Positions 14,901 to 21,659 of a stretch of 64,000 nt of DNA are shown one piece after another; position 1 is the stretch's first letter; every line of letters starts with the position of its first letter. Both the position numbers and the translations under genes were made by a program. The stretch comes from Methanobrevibacter millerae (lineage in GTDB: Archaea; Methanobacteriota; Methanobacteria; Methanobacteriales; Methanobacteriaceae). The stretch is from the NCBI RefSeq assembly GCF_900103415.1, contig NZ_FMXB01000012.1, forward strand, positions 1-64,000, in the 5' to 3' direction. Under the pieces are notes generated by a model. It was not told the origin of the DNA, did no database searches, and saw only the letters and a list, made by a program, of their open reading frames with translations.

Positions 14901-17900
14901 GTTTCCATCCCAGTAGATTGCTCCACCATCATCAGTTACTGTGTTATTTGTGAAGTTGGAATTGTACAGTTTGCCCCCATGACCGGAAACGTAGATTGCT
15001 CCACCGTCTTCAATAGCATTTATATTGCTAAAGTCAGTGTTGTTAACAGTAACGTCATCTCCAGCAACATAAATTCCACCGCCCTTATATGCAGTGGTAT
15101 AGCTTATTTTTGAAGTGTTAATTACAGCTCCGTCACCGGAAATGTAAATTGCTCCACCAAGTCCTCCGACAGAAGGAGCTTCAATTGTTTCTAAAGTATC
15201 ATAAATTATATCCAATTCTTTTTCAATATCTTTAATATCTCCAAACAAGCTCTTTAAAGCATCCCTTTGAGATTCAGTTGCGGTTTCATTTATTGCCAAT
15301 AAGGTTTCTTTCAAGTCACTTAATAATTCTGAAACATGAGTAATTTCAGTGAAATTAAATTCAGTGCCGTTTAACATGTTTTCAGCGGCCTGTTTAAGTG
15401 ATTGTAAAATATTATTTAATGTTGTGATATTGGCGGCAGAAATACCCGCTGAGGAAAGTGCGGAAAGGTTTCCAATCATTGAATCAATTTCATTAATGAT
15501 TTTGCCTGGAGCAGAAAAACTGTTTGAAACATTTGAAATTTCATTTAATTTGTTTTCAACCGTTTTAACGTCTTTAAACAATACATCTAACTTTTTAGAT
15601 TCGGCGGCAGACAGGGTTCCATTAATTTCAGTTAAAGTCTGATTTAAATTATTCAATAATCCTAATGCAACAGTCATATTAGCTGCATTAACTAATCCTT
15701 CATCATTCAATATATTTCCAACGGCCGTTTTAAGAGCCTTTAATGAATTGTTTAGTTTGGTAATATTATCAGAAGATATGCTTCCACCTTTTATAGTATC
15801 CAAATAGGAAATCATTGAATCAATGACCTTCAATGTATTATTGACGTCATATACACAGAACTCGTCTATAGACATGTAATATGGAAGAACGCCTATTGCT
15901 GCGGAGTTAGTGATGACGGACTGTTCTAAAATAGCATTATTACCCAATATGTAGATTACTCCACCGTTATTTGGTGCGGTACAGTTATCGAATGTACAGT
16001 TTCTGATTAAGGTATTGTTACCTAGGATATATATTGCTCCACCGTCTTCAATACCAATAGTTGAGTTTTTAAATACTGAATCCGTAATGTTTACATCGTT
16101 ACCGGTGATGAAAATTGTACCTCCCTGCAATCCTCCATAACTGTTTGTGAAAGTGGATTTGGTTACGGTTACGTTTGAAGCTGTAAGACAGATTACTCCT
16201 CCTTTAGTTGATGAAGTTCCGTTGATACCTGTACCTGTACCATTGTTATGATCACAGGTGATATTGTAAATAATACCGTTGTTTCCTTGCCAGAATATTG
16301 CTCCACCGTCGTCTTTTGCTGTGTTATTGATAAATGTGGAGTTATGTATTTCACAATAGGTACCGTTAATGAATATTGCTCCACCGTCATAGTTGATTGT
16401 GTGGTTGGTAAACGTGGAGTTAATGATTTTACAATCAGCTGCTCCAGAAGCGTAATATGCAGCACCACCGTCACGGGCAGCGTGGTTTGAGTTGAATGTG
16501 GAGTTTATGATTATTCCTTCACGGGCACCTGCGTCAAATGCGATTGCACCACCGTGACCGGTTAATGTGTAATCAACTGCAGTATCAGGATTTGCATCAT
16601 TTCTATCTTCCTTATAATTTTTCCAGGTGTTGTTTGCAATACCCAATGCGGAGTTTTCTTCAAATGTACAGGCTTCGAATGTTATGTTGTCGTTGTCCTG
16701 CAGGAAGACTGCTCCACCACGGCCGGCTGCAGTACAGTTAATGAATGTTGCGTTGTAGACGTAAACGTTGTCACCGGTAAACATTATAGCACCTGCGTCA
16801 CCACCAGTGGTATTTGTATCCCAGTGTGATGAGTCCCATCCGGCATATTTCACTTTGCCGTCGGAACTGTTGTCAAGCGCACCTCCGAATGCGGTTGCAT
16901 TGATGATTGTGATGTTTATCATTTCACCATAATCACCGTCGTAGTAGATTGCACCGGCTGAACGGGCGGCTCTGGTGTTGTTGAATGTGGAATTGATTAC
17001 CCTACCGTAGTTTGCACCTGCAAGCCAGTCAAGACCTCCACCGTTGGTACCTGAAGTACAGTTTTCGAAGTATGAGTTTGAAACGGTCACATGGTCTGAA
17101 CCGAGCATGTATGCTCCACCACCACGACGTGCGGAATTTGAGTCGATGAAGATACAGTTATCGATTAAACCGTTGTCTCCTCCCCAGAGGATGGAACCTC
17201 CGTCACCGCCGAAGTATTCGTCAATCGCCCAGTCAGTTGGGGAAGGATCTGTATCATTTGTATCAACGTGGAATAGCCATTCATATCCGTTATTTCCGTC
17301 CGGAACAGTGACATATAATGAGTATTTGACTTTATTTCCATCATCGTCCAAAGTAACAAGGACATATAATTTATTGGTGGTTTCTGCAGTAGCTACAGGT
17401 AACATATCCAAATGAATAACCTGTGAAAGGCTGACCAGATTTACGTGATCACTATCAATGGCCATACCCAATGCGGAGTTGGACGTGAAGTTACAGTAGC
17501 TTATATTACCGTTGATTCCGTTCCATGCGAATGCTCCACCGCTGCGTATAGCAGTGTTATTTACAAAGTTTGAATTGTAGATTGTTGCATTGGATGAACC
17601 GTATGCAAAGCTTATTGCACCACCGTCACGTGCAGCAGTGTTGTTTATGAATTCGGAGTTCATGATTGTACCGTTTGAAGCACCTAAATCGAAACCGATA
17701 GCTCCACCAAGACCGGTTTTCCATACATTATGTCCACTGCTTGTGTCTCTAGGATTATTATATGTGTTGTTTGCTGTACCTAACGCACGGTTGTTTTCAA
17801 ATATACATAAATCAAAGGTCACATTGGTATTGTCCTGAAGGAAGACTGCTCCTCCACGTCCGACTGCAGTACAGTTAGTGAAAGTGATATTATATAGATA

Positions 17901-20900
17901 TTCGTGACTACCGGTAATCATGATTGCTCCGGCGTCACCGCCTGTGGTGTTGGTATCCCAGTGTGATGAATCCCATCCTGCGTATTTGACTCTGCCATCC
18001 TTGCTTTCGGACAGGGATCCACCCCATGCCTTGGTGTTGATAATGGTAATGTTAATCATTTGACCATACCATCCGTCGTAGTAAACCGCACCGGCTGAAC
18101 GGGCTGCTCGGGTATTGTTGAACGTGGTGTTGATAATCTTACCGTATCTTGCACCTGCAAGCCAGTCTACTCCTCCACCGTTGGTACCTGAAGTGGAATT
18201 TTCGAAGTAACAATTGACGAACGTTACATTGTCACTTCCCGTCATGTAAGCTCCACCACCACGGCGTGCGGAATCGGAACCTATGAATGTACAGTTTTCC
18301 ACAGTACCTACGTCACCGCTCCAGAGGATGGTACCTCCGTCTCCGCCGAAGAACTGATCGATTGCCCAATCTTTAGGTGATATAGTTTGGCTTATGGTTG
18401 TGGTTTCATCCAGTTTAAGCCATACTAAAGTGCCTGTGCTGTCATCAGCAACGTATGATTCAAATACCCTATTTGAAGCGTTAGTATAATTCAATACGTA
18501 TAGCTTACCGACGTCAGAAACTGAAGGAGTATCCGTAGGCAATTTTTTATCATTTACAACTATTACATTTTCCATCGTCAATGTCATGTTATACTGCAAT
18601 GTTTCACCGGTTGCCCTGTTGTCTATGAATTTGGAGTTCCTGATGGTACCGTTGTGACCATTCCAGAAGATAGCACCACCTGAACGTTTTGCAGTGTTGT
18701 TGTAGAAGGTTATGTTTTCCACAACACCGTTTTGAGCACCTTCATACCAATCGATAGCACCACCGTTAAGGCCAGCAACGTTATTTGCGAAGTAGGAATG
18801 CTTGAGAGTAGTGTTGTAACAGTCTTCTGATACACTACCCTGCAGGAAGATAGCTCCACCACGTGCAGCAGCAGTATTGTTGACGAAATTAGATCTTTCA
18901 ACCTTACCGAGCGCTCCGGACCACATGACAGCACCACCGTCACCACCGTAAGTTAAAGTACCTCCTACACTAATAGCCTCAACAAGACCTAAAGCAGCGT
19001 TATTATAGAATTTAGAGTATTTGATGGTACCGTTGTGACCATTCCAGAAGATAGCACCACCAGAACGATTAGCGGTGTTGTTGATGAAAGTGGCATTGCT
19101 TATAACACCGTCATGAGCACCTTCGTGCCAGTCAATAGCTCCACCGTTGGTACCTGCAACATTGTTTTCAAAGTAAACGTCAGTGAAAGAAGTGTTTTCA
19201 CAATTTCCGTGAGAACAGTTCTGCAGGAAGATAGCTCCACCACGACCACCATAATTATAAGAGTCGTTGAATATAGCCCTGTTGTCTATGAAACTAGAGT
19301 TTTTAACAGTACCGTTGATACCAGTCCAGATGACTGCACCACCGTCACCGATATTGCCGTGCTCATCCATAACTTCACCTTTAGCTGTGTTGTTGATGAA
19401 TTTGGAATCCCTGATTTCACCATTGTGACCAGACCAGAAGATAGCACCACCATTGGATTTAGCTATATTGTCCCTAAATGTAGAATTATAAATATTACCG
19501 TTATGAGCACCTTCATGCCAGTCAATAGCACCACCGTTAAGGCCTGCAACATTGCTTGCGAAGTAAGAGTCCTTGAAAGTAGTATTGTCACAGCTTTCCA
19601 CCAGACTGTCCTGGAGGAATACAGCTCCACCACGTTTTGCGGCAGTGTTGTTTACAAAGTTACTTTTCTCGACATTACCTATAGCACCAGACCACATGAT
19701 AGCACCACCATCACCACCATAAGTTAAACTACCATTTACACTTATGGTCTCAACAATACCTAAAGCTGAATTATTATAGAATTTGGAGTATCTTACAGTA
19801 CCGTTGTGACCGTTCCAGAAGATTGCACCACCTGAACGTCTAGCAGTATTGTTGATGAAAGTACCATTATTAACTACACCATGTTGAGCACCTGCATGCC
19901 AGTCAATAGCACCACCATTGGAACCTGCAACATTGCTTTCAAAGTAACAGTTATTAAAGGTAGTGTTGTCACAGTTACCGTGAGTACAGTTCTGCAGATA
20001 TACTGCTCCACCACGACCACCATAATCATAAGTGTCATTGAATATAGCAACATTATCAATGAATCTACAGTTAGTTACAGTACCATTGATACCTGACCAG
20101 ATGATTGCACCACCATCACCAATGTTACCCTGTGCATCAATAACTGTACCTTTAGCAGTGTTGTTGGTGAAGTTGGAATCCCTGATTTCACCATTGTGAC
20201 CAGACCAGAAGATAGCACCACCATTGGACATTGCTACATTATTGGTGAATGTAGAGTTATATACATTACCGTCATGAGCACCTTCGTGCCAATCTATTGC
20301 ACCACCATTAATGCCGGCAACATTATCCTCAAAGTTACACCAGTCAAATGTAGTATTGGTACAATTACGGTCAGCATTACTTTGAAGGTATACTGCACCA
20401 CCCAAACTGGCTGCAGTGTTATTGGTGAAGTTGGAATGACCTACATAACCTATGGTACCTGTCCATACTATTGCACCACCATTACCACCAGTAGTATCAT
20501 ATGTAGCAGCACCATGTTGGTGTGCAGTTACATTACCAATTGCATGGTTATCATCAAAGTTACAATTACTTATAGTACCGTTAATACCATACCAGTATAC
20601 TGCACCAGCACTACGCCATGCCGTGTTATTGGTAAAGTTGGAGTTGATTAACCTACCTTTCTGAGCACCTTTTTGCCAATCTATTGCACCACCGTTAAGA
20701 CCTGCAATATTATTTACAAAGTTGCTGTTGGATACTGTAGTATTTGTACAGTTTTCCGTAGAGTTACCATGAAGGAATATTGCTCCACCGCGGTATTGTG
20801 CAAAGTTAGCATCAAATGTACAGTTATCGACAGTACCGTTACTACCTACCCATAGCACAGCACCACCGTCTCCACCACCAGTAACGCCACCGATTTCACT

Positions 20901-21659
20901 AATCACATCACCGGTAGCATTATTGTTAATGAAAGTTGAATCTCTTATCGTTCCGTCATGTCCACTCCAGTGAATAGCTCCACCCGAACGCTTAGCAATG
21001 TTGTCTGTAAATGTGGAGTTGATTACAGCACCGTGAGATGAACCTGCACTCCAGTCTATAGCACCACCGTTAAGACCTGCAATATTACCAGTGAACTCAC
21101 AATTCTCAATCGTACTGCGTGATGTGTGTTTAATATATATAGCACCACCGTGTTCTACAGCAGTGTTATTAATGAAAATACAATCTGTGATAGTTATTAT
21201 TCCTTCTGAATAAATAGACCCTCCATTACCATTAGATGCATTTCCATTGATAAATGTAATTCCTTTTAACGTTACGGTAGCTCCGTCAGCTATATCAAAT
21301 ACCCTGGCCATATTCTTGGCGTCAATGATAACTTTGCCTTTACCGTCAATGATGATGCTTTGGGTAATATGTATACCGTTTTTCAATTCATCAGGATCGG
21401 AACTACTGTTAAAGGTATAATTTTTAGTTAAATTGACGGAGTCATGCCCGTTTAAATCATTCTGCAGCTCTGAAAATGTTCCTGCATCACTTCCAGCCTG
21501 CAGCTGATCATCTAGGTTAGGAAGTGAATATGCAGAGACATTATTACTAATTGAAACCATGTCCGGCGTATTCAGGTCATCACTGGCGGAAACCGCCTGA
21601 AATGAGAACAAAATACACAGGATTATGCATATTATTAATATTATCTCTTTTCTTTTCAT
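1..21659 (-). CDS. Giant adhesin-like secreted protein (3' end beyond window)
   Basis: An ATG at 21659 opens a frame that is the same frame at the left edge (codons at 3-59 read as an Ig-like repeat), so at least 7,219 residues are encoded and no stop is reached. Spot translation at the start, 15.2-15.9 kb, 5.0 kb and the left edge agrees. The first about 25 residues are a signal peptide (MKRKE then a hydrophobic core ending AVSA). Residues about 100-3,130 are right-handed parallel beta-helix repeats rich in GGAI(D/Y/F)W and (F/N)NN(T/I)A motifs. A helical insert sits at residues about 1,930-2,160. From about residue 3,230 onward come about 45 Ig-like repeats of about 85-90 residues, each with a Y-x-GDD/N-x-Y type strand. 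NxS/T sequons are very frequent. A GGAGG ribosome site lies upstream. This matches methanobrevibacter adhesin-like proteins; the ligand is unknown, and the wall anchor, if any, lies outside the window. Confidence 0.93.
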   Translation of the reverse strand, partial: MKRKEIILIICIILCILFSFQAVSASDDLNTPDMVSISNNVSAYSLPNLDDQLQAGSDAGTFSELQNDLNGHDSVNLTKNYTFNSSSDPDELKNGIHITQSIIIDGKGKVIIDAKNMARVFDIADGATVTLKGITFINGNASNGNGGSIYSEGIITITDCIFINNTAVEHGGAIYIKHTSRSTIENCEFTGNIAGLNGGAIDWSAGSSHGAVINSTFTDNIAKRSGGAIHWSGHDGTIRDSTFINNNATGDVISEIGGVTGGGDGGAVLWVGSNGTVDNCTFDANFAQYRGGAIFLHGNSTENCTNTTVSNSNFVNNIAGLNGGAIDWQKGAQKGRLINSNFTNNTAWRSAGAVYWYGINGTISNCNFDDNHAIGNVTAHQHGAATYDTTGGNGGAIVWTGTIGYVGHSNFTNNTAASLGGAVYLQSNADRNCTNTTFDWCNFEDNVAGINGGAIDWHEGAHDGNVYNSTFTNNVAMSNGGAIFWSGHNGEIRDSNFTNNTAKGTVIDAQGNIGDGGAIIWSGINGTVTNCRFIDNVAIFNDTYDYGGRGGAVYLQNCTHGNCDNTTFNNCYFESNVAGSNGGAIDWHAGAQHGVVNNGTFINNTARRSGGAIFWNGHNGTVRYSKFYNNSALGIVETISVNGSLTYGGDGGAIMWSGAIGNVEKSNFVNNTAAKRGGAVFLQDSLVESCDNTTFKDSYFASNVAGLNGGAIDWHEGAHNGNIYNSTFRDNIAKSNGGAIFWSGHNGEIRDSKFINNTAKGEVMDEHGNIGDGGAVIWTGINGTVKNSSFIDNRAIFNDSYNYGGRGGAIFLQNCSHGNCENTSFTDVYFENNVAGTNGGAIDWHEGAHDGVISNATFINNTANRSGGAIFWNGHNGTIKYSKFYNNAALGLVEAISVGGTLTYGGDGGAVMWSGALGKVERSNFVNNTAAARGGAIFLQGSVSEDCYNTTLKHSYFANNVAGLNGGAIDWYEGAQNGVVENITFYNNTAKRSGGAIFWNGHNGTIRNSKFIDNRATGETLQYNMTLTMENVIVVNDKKLPTDTPSVSDVGKLYVLNYTNASNRVFESYVADDSTGTLVWLKLDETTTISQTISPKDWAIDQFFGGDGGTILWSGDVGTVENCTFIGSDSARRGGGAYMTGSDNVTFVNCYFENSTSGTNGGGVDWLAGARYGKIINTTFNNTRAARSAGAVYYDGWYGQMINITIINTKAWGGSLSESKDGRVKYAGWDSSHWDTNTTGGDAGAIMITGSHEYLYNITFTNCTAVGRGGAVFLQDNTNVTFDLCIFENNRALGTANNTYNNPRDTSSGHNVWKTGLGGAIGFDLGASNGTIMNSEFINNTAARDGGAISFAYGSSNATIYNSNFVNNTAIRSGGAFAWNGINGNISYCNFTSNSALGMAIDSDHVNLVSLSQVIHLDMLPVATAETTNKLYVLVTLDDDGNKVKYSLYVTVPDGNNGYEWLFHVDTNDTDPSPTDWAIDEYFGGDGGSILWGGDNGLIDNCIFIDSNSARRGGGAYMLGSDHVTVSNSYFENCTSGTNGGGLDWLAGANYGRVINSTFNNTRAARSAGAIYYDGDYGEMINITIINATAFGGALDNSSDGKVKYAGWDSSHWDTNTTGGDAGAIMFTGDNVYVYNATFINCTAAGRGGAVFLQDNDNITFEACTFEENSALGIANNTWKNYKEDRNDANPDTAVDYTLTGHGGAIAFDAGAREGIIINSTFNSNHAARDGGAAYYASGAADCKIINSTFTNHTINYDGGAIFINGTYCEIHNSTFINNTAKDDGGAIFWQGNNGIIYNITCDHNNGTGTGINGTSSTKGGVICLTASNVTVTKSTFTNSYGGLQGGTIFITGNDVNITDSVFKNSTIGIEDGGAIYILGNNTLIRNCTFDNCTAPNNGGVIYILGNNAILEQSVITNSAAIGVLPYYMSIDEFCVYDVNNTLKVIDSMISYLDTIKGGSISSDNITKLNNSLKALKTAVGNILNDEGLVNAANMTVALGLLNNLNQTLTEINGTLSAAESKKLDVLFKDVKTVENKLNEISNVSNSFSAPGKIINEIDSMIGNLSALSSAGISAANITTLNNILQSLKQAAENMLNGTEFNFTEITHVSELLSDLKETLLAINETATESQRDALKSLFGDIKDIEKELDIIYDTLETIEAPSVGGLGGAIYISGDGAVINTSKISYTTAYKGGGIYVAGDDVTVNNTDFSNINAIEDGGAIYVSGHGGKLYNSNFTNNTVTDDGGAIYWDGNNGIIYNITCINNNGTGTGIPRGTSSTKGGTIIITGNDTLLTKSHFENSYAGYIGGTIFITGNDVNVTDSTFKNSTVGVGDGGTIYILGNYTNIVNCVIEDSSSPQNGGAIYVEGHNATISAEFVNTNATVSGGSIYVRGLHATIVNSSFDNTHAFGSRDNGGGAIFISGDYADIESSNFTNNYANNNHEARGGAIYISGLNTTITDSNFEHSRSNLYGGAIYINGTNTTVKTSNFTDCEVDSDVSQGGSIYVNGEHALIEGSNFADSYAKLNGGSIYINGNYTTVRDSDFTDSKVDAIGSQGGSIYVSGEYAVIEGSSFAGSYAELDGGSIYINGNYTTVSNSTFNGSKVDDAESEGGSIYVFGEYAVIEGSSFAGSSAEMRGGAIYIRGNDTTVSNSSFTGSMVDADGSQGGAIYVNGTRTVIEGSSFVDSYAKLNGGAIYVEGNYTTITHSDFLRSKVDDSDARGGAIYLEGNHTNVTYSSFNNSFSAKFGGAIYSIGSYSTVYGSNFTNNIADYDGGGIYWYGGTNSMNNTVDGCIFTGNIAYAKGKVVKDPPAGTDPRTTLGGGGIYWSELGSYGTVKNSKFYNNSVQSDKKADGGAILWDNCYNALIDNCTFVGNYINTTSNKANDNDGAEIWVQGGAIYARSHGNYTIRNCLFENCSSSKEAGALYIQTGTKYNHNNYDLSFKVENVKFVNNIAECIGPHSYGAGAVQVKQYKYVEFRNVTFINNTAKLSGGALMTLHTGQDFNMYDCKFINNTAKVNGGAISAEKALKMYDTSFYNNTANEKGGGLYTTLAITNNNLNFTGNKAFKGSAIYSTADFTLNNAVLLKNRANTSSFVVDDANGIITIDFQGWDNYLNGIFMDNSKTLKVKNVKYWNENGEANTGSSEQTLPGNPAVPTNESGQNFTIEIGNADGIQLNKKNCTFLTDANGHISVKKADILDEGASIGAVEYVDVYLTNQDYYTYVEKFTRKYPSFKASTTNATFHLNGTVSMELPQEAKSNVSVYIYDQFMGNITLEQGKGTINVSTLVNGKYLEVGSHTVVLKYAGDGQYRPFETTTVLNVTKAESRIILNVTTHYYDFVINVTVEHNDTGIVTDPNDVTGNVTLNVRGQIINVELVNGTGMGIAYNMPPGAIRIEAAYSGDDNYKPSSNFTYENITERIRTLVEIKVSAEDIMVDETIYINVTIISNQTVEGIITVILDNVEYNLTLNNSMASFNKTGLTAGKKYVVAMFAGNETLAPSTGYAPFNVHKYDADVLIDAKNITHGSEEDIVIAVPQDAVGIVNVTINGTEFKYKHILEIINGTVKIPLQNLDVDVYNITVLFEDAKYKFTSNSTLFKVSKLKPPVIIQADNVTYGNDTIILVEVQGAVGGNVTLKINDTLKVYENVTLDNGTASFTVRLPVGDYVIDVVYSGDESDEGNTGQSKFEVYKANPKIDIQVADILFGKTEKLNITVNAAGNVTIKLDGVIIAENEALDANNKTSKSLTGLRTGTHTIEVIHSGNDNFNSASNTAEFEVLTMDTKLYIAAGNIFVWDTTDIHVRVLDNGGYLIRSAPGNVTININGIDYSSKIVDGIATFNIDNLTVGHKVLWAFYGGDGDLNPSKAMGGFEVKQRTPDVSVTAINVTTLENGKLTINVPANANGYVIVSGNFTNYQIRVDSFNNGVAEIPLEKLANGTYSVHIKYYGEAYDNYTTAEDDCIFKVSKANVTLSIVADDIVYGENASITVTVPDGVEGSITLKLNDTASSEITLTIVNNKVTWIVESLAAGNYTVNVTYNGNNYYNINNTESKNFEVKKVNSVISIDTPVSVDAATNATIIVRINETATGNITLTLNGTEYNATIVNGVATFVINQLLSGTYDIIANYTGDNNNTNATFTLSNALTITKVVCYQINVTANDTLVGLNSTIVVKVPADAEGNVSVYVDTIFVGNATISQGIAKLNVTAPYGNHTVNVTFTDGKYGPRYAICDFWVFKHETPLIIDVVSQNIKVGDNVTVTVTLPTDIKNEDITLEINGITLTNKSDSNVVTFVIPSVTNGGKTITVTYNGNDKYLFNSTTDTFTVTKRESFVNVTATDNSVGGNATISVEIPANATGYVVVNVNGTNYTINTTGGLGSVNISGLGNGTYYVYATYLGDDQYKPSENNTETFEMSKVPPVITINVGNVPYGNPTIIEIIIPDATGNLTIKINDTDKGEFTLVNGKVVFDAGVLAVENYTVHVYYKGDAKYGAGTADKDFNVTKATPAITIVDSLTDANTNATIYVRISSDASGTLNITVGGKNYTADIIGGVARFTVDKLPVNLYDIIANYTGDANYTSKNATLVNGLNVTKDNSYLMNVTAVDVGVGENTTIVVNVPVDATGTVTVWVNGTKLTNATHGGKAIFYINQTKEGRYVVNATLEDVKYANQTVETTYYVSRVDIPIEITVVNKDSIYVGDTVKVIVTVPEDVTESVTIEINGIELTNVTVSGIATFYVPAITYGNKTVVAAYVGDDKYVSNSTTANFTVNKRNSYVNVTVENITVGDIADIEVKVPANATGYVVVVVNGVNYTANLTGGIGHVHIKDLANGTYNVNVTYIGDDQYLSSINGTKLGVTKSNTTLTINVVDIIYGDIARINVTVDPNDATGFITLRLNNTQFITLPIVNNMVEWNVSGLAAGTYMVWANYSGDGKYNINNTNKVNKTFKVNKVNSVLNIINPVSVDAATNATIIVTINETATGNITIIVNGTEYNATIVNGVATFVIDKLVAGAYDITADYIGDDNNTAAATVHNTLTVTKVSCYQINVSANDTYVGLNTTVIVNVPDDARGNVSIYIDGVFEGNATISNGVAKLNVTRPYGNYTVNATFSDAKYGDRYATADFWVFKYESPLTIAVDSILVGQTAYINVTAPSNNVTIEINGKSYNAERYASGTAYFEVSDLVVGNKTVVAIYGGSNKYLANATTENFTVSKCTLDVIVTVTPTINVGDNATVSVELLSNATGYVVVNVGGNNYTINLTLGKGSVEISGLRNTTYNVNVTYLGDDNYLSRINNTQSIKVNKVASSINLTVSEDGIIAYGNNLNITIDVPVDATGKVNVSIYKGVEIIKSYIVFVNEGKGFLHIDNPDLGLYEVYGEYLGDDKYLGNTNRTSYEVYATGGVLGVLVENIYVNQSQNITVVIPGRYNGEMTIIVSNASGEIFKQNATITPNDTLSSANVTLPKLLHAGAYDVFAYYIEINGSKVTVHEGTGSFNVDKLPSQIKIESINATIFVGENETIVLSIDLDSRAADANISVFVNDVEYKTDTSNLTLEIAGLNASHYKVNVVFHGNDWYLESNATASFDVVKNPAPMDIKVTNSTVGEIEQINVTLPDNASGQVLLDINGQHYYANVTSGLAQFNITGLEAGEYDFNVTYVGDYKFFANNTRSKLKVSKLQPAFIVNGTNITVGDEELIKFETSENITSEVIVEINGVNYTSFIKEGEGNLTVNGLLPGDYNVTVYFAGNARYMNASAKNNFTVNKTSVGIELSVMNITYLDNETVVVYVNAVGNVTLRIGANVIDTKDLVGGKATFTVTDLAAGTYTANATFNGNVNLTSVSAEADFTVAKATPQLSVIVSNIIYYSVENIIVNVNVGGNVTIKVNGTVKGRELEINSNKVELPVYDLAAGTYPVEVIYNGNENYTSLSVNDVFVVYQAPISIDVELLSSIDVGVVQVVNITVSNVNATGDVLINVDGVNYTKTLKNGFAQINLTEAYGNHTVTVYYPGDRNFTSNITIKTFEVERLASELTINVSDIYVSQKETIKVNVTTGATGKVLISVGGKNYTVTIESGFATLELDNLANGSYPVYARYLGDENYNECEGNALFNVNKVQSSINLTVSHLGIVANGTDVNITIKAPIDATGKVNVTINDGLQNISYIVYVNDGTGMLHLETPAIGIYNVTAVYLGDGKYIGSENKTEFEVYPTALNLYVGTQPLIFVNDTESISVMVSGNHKGDQVEILVTDSQGNILINRNETFTSYSGSPFNATSVVLNLGHFDAGEYLVEAIYIEINGTKKIEHTGSNTFVVSKLPTQLTIKEIANITVGENITIELEFGPVEATGNISVFVNGVEHIVNSSNLTIVIPGLDAEEYHVHAVYYGDKNYLVSNASAEFKVSKNPIPMDIVVTNSYVGGVEQITVILLNDATGRILLDVGDSHYYADVENGNATFNIYRLDAGKYSFNVTYEGDDKYFTNKSNSSFIVSKYQPEFVVNGTNITFGSDELIKFETQYNITGLVKVEINGVNYTSFIEEGKGNLTLYDLAAGDYNITLYFNGNEKYLNATAENKFTVNKSGVAIELSVMNITYLDSETVVVYVDAIGNVTLRLGTTVIDTKNLENGKATFVIDDLVAGNYTAYATYNGNDNLTSVSGEANFTVFKADPIIKLEVQNISYGDVEHIIIRVNAEGNVTVKVNGTEHTIVLKTDDSGVVILRAGPTQTYDGKAHVYLYNLLAGEYPVEVTFNGNDNYNTATANDVFYVNKANSTIKVDVEDITEGDVAVINITLPENATGNVTVTINNIAQTVELIKGNASVRFDNLAPGNKTVVVEYSGDGNYVSNYTLSNFTVEKAKVVPDLNVIDLGNGTVAVVVGDNATGNVTITVDGKNFTAEVINGTAYVNVDDVTPGVHDVNVTYSGDATHNATAKDSTIDVPKYDTPIKVEIGNITEGGSGIVTVTVPNNATGNVTVYVGGKNVTVEVHDGVATVEIGNLTAGNQTIVVRYSGDDNYVPNEVISNITVEKAKVVPDLNVIDLGNGTVAVVVGDNATGNVTITVDGKNFTAEVINGTAYVNVDDVTPGVHDIEVIYSGDDTHNSTSTTSVIDVPKYDTPINVEIGNITEGGSGIVTVTVPDGATGNVTVYVGGKEITTEVKDGVATVEIGNLTAGNHTVVVRYSGDDNYAPNEVISNVTVEKAMIVPDLTVVDLGNGTVAVIVGDNATGNVTITIDGKNFTAEVVNGTA
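12250..21300 (-). repeat. Parallel beta-helix repeats of the adhesin
   Basis: Repeats with the GGAI(D/Y/F)W core and NSxFxNNxA ladders fill this part of the gene. Blocks have been copied at several scales: a unit containing the segment at 16821 recurs at 17958 (1,137 bp), and units starting near 18641 and 19022 are 381 bp apart, with a further copy 771 bp on near 19801. All offsets keep the reading frame. The family fold (pectate-lyase-like or chlamydial Pmp-like solenoid) is recognised from the motif pattern only. Confidence 0.8.
15183..15870 (-). other. Helical, internally duplicated insert within the adhesin
   Basis: In the adhesin frame this stretch encodes about 230 residues with no GGA motifs but with Leu/Ile/Lys/Glu heptad-like helices. 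Two copies of about 110 residues can be aligned: one starts IDSMISYLDTIKGGSISSDN, the other IDSMIGNLSALSSAGISAAN, and each continues into an N-I-T-x-L-N-N helix and then a second helix pair ending in K-x-(V/I)-E-(N/K)-(K/E)-L. It splits the beta-helix region, with ordinary GGAI repeats on both sides. It is likely a coiled-coil or helical-bundle extension; its role is unknown. Confidence 0.7.

Noticed and set aside
18600-20900. Regularly spaced repeats that might suggest a CRISPR array
   Set aside because: The period is 381 bp or larger, the frame is open and the repeats encode GGAI beta-helix motifs; there are no short repeats with unique spacers and no cas genes.
1-21659. Many short plus- and minus-strand ORFs inside the adhesin region, such as 13545-14267 and 19035-19727 plus
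   Set aside because: They are antisense or frame-shifted shadows of the long repeat gene; their repetitive Asn/Thr/Ile composition mirrors the repeats and they have no ribosome sites of note.
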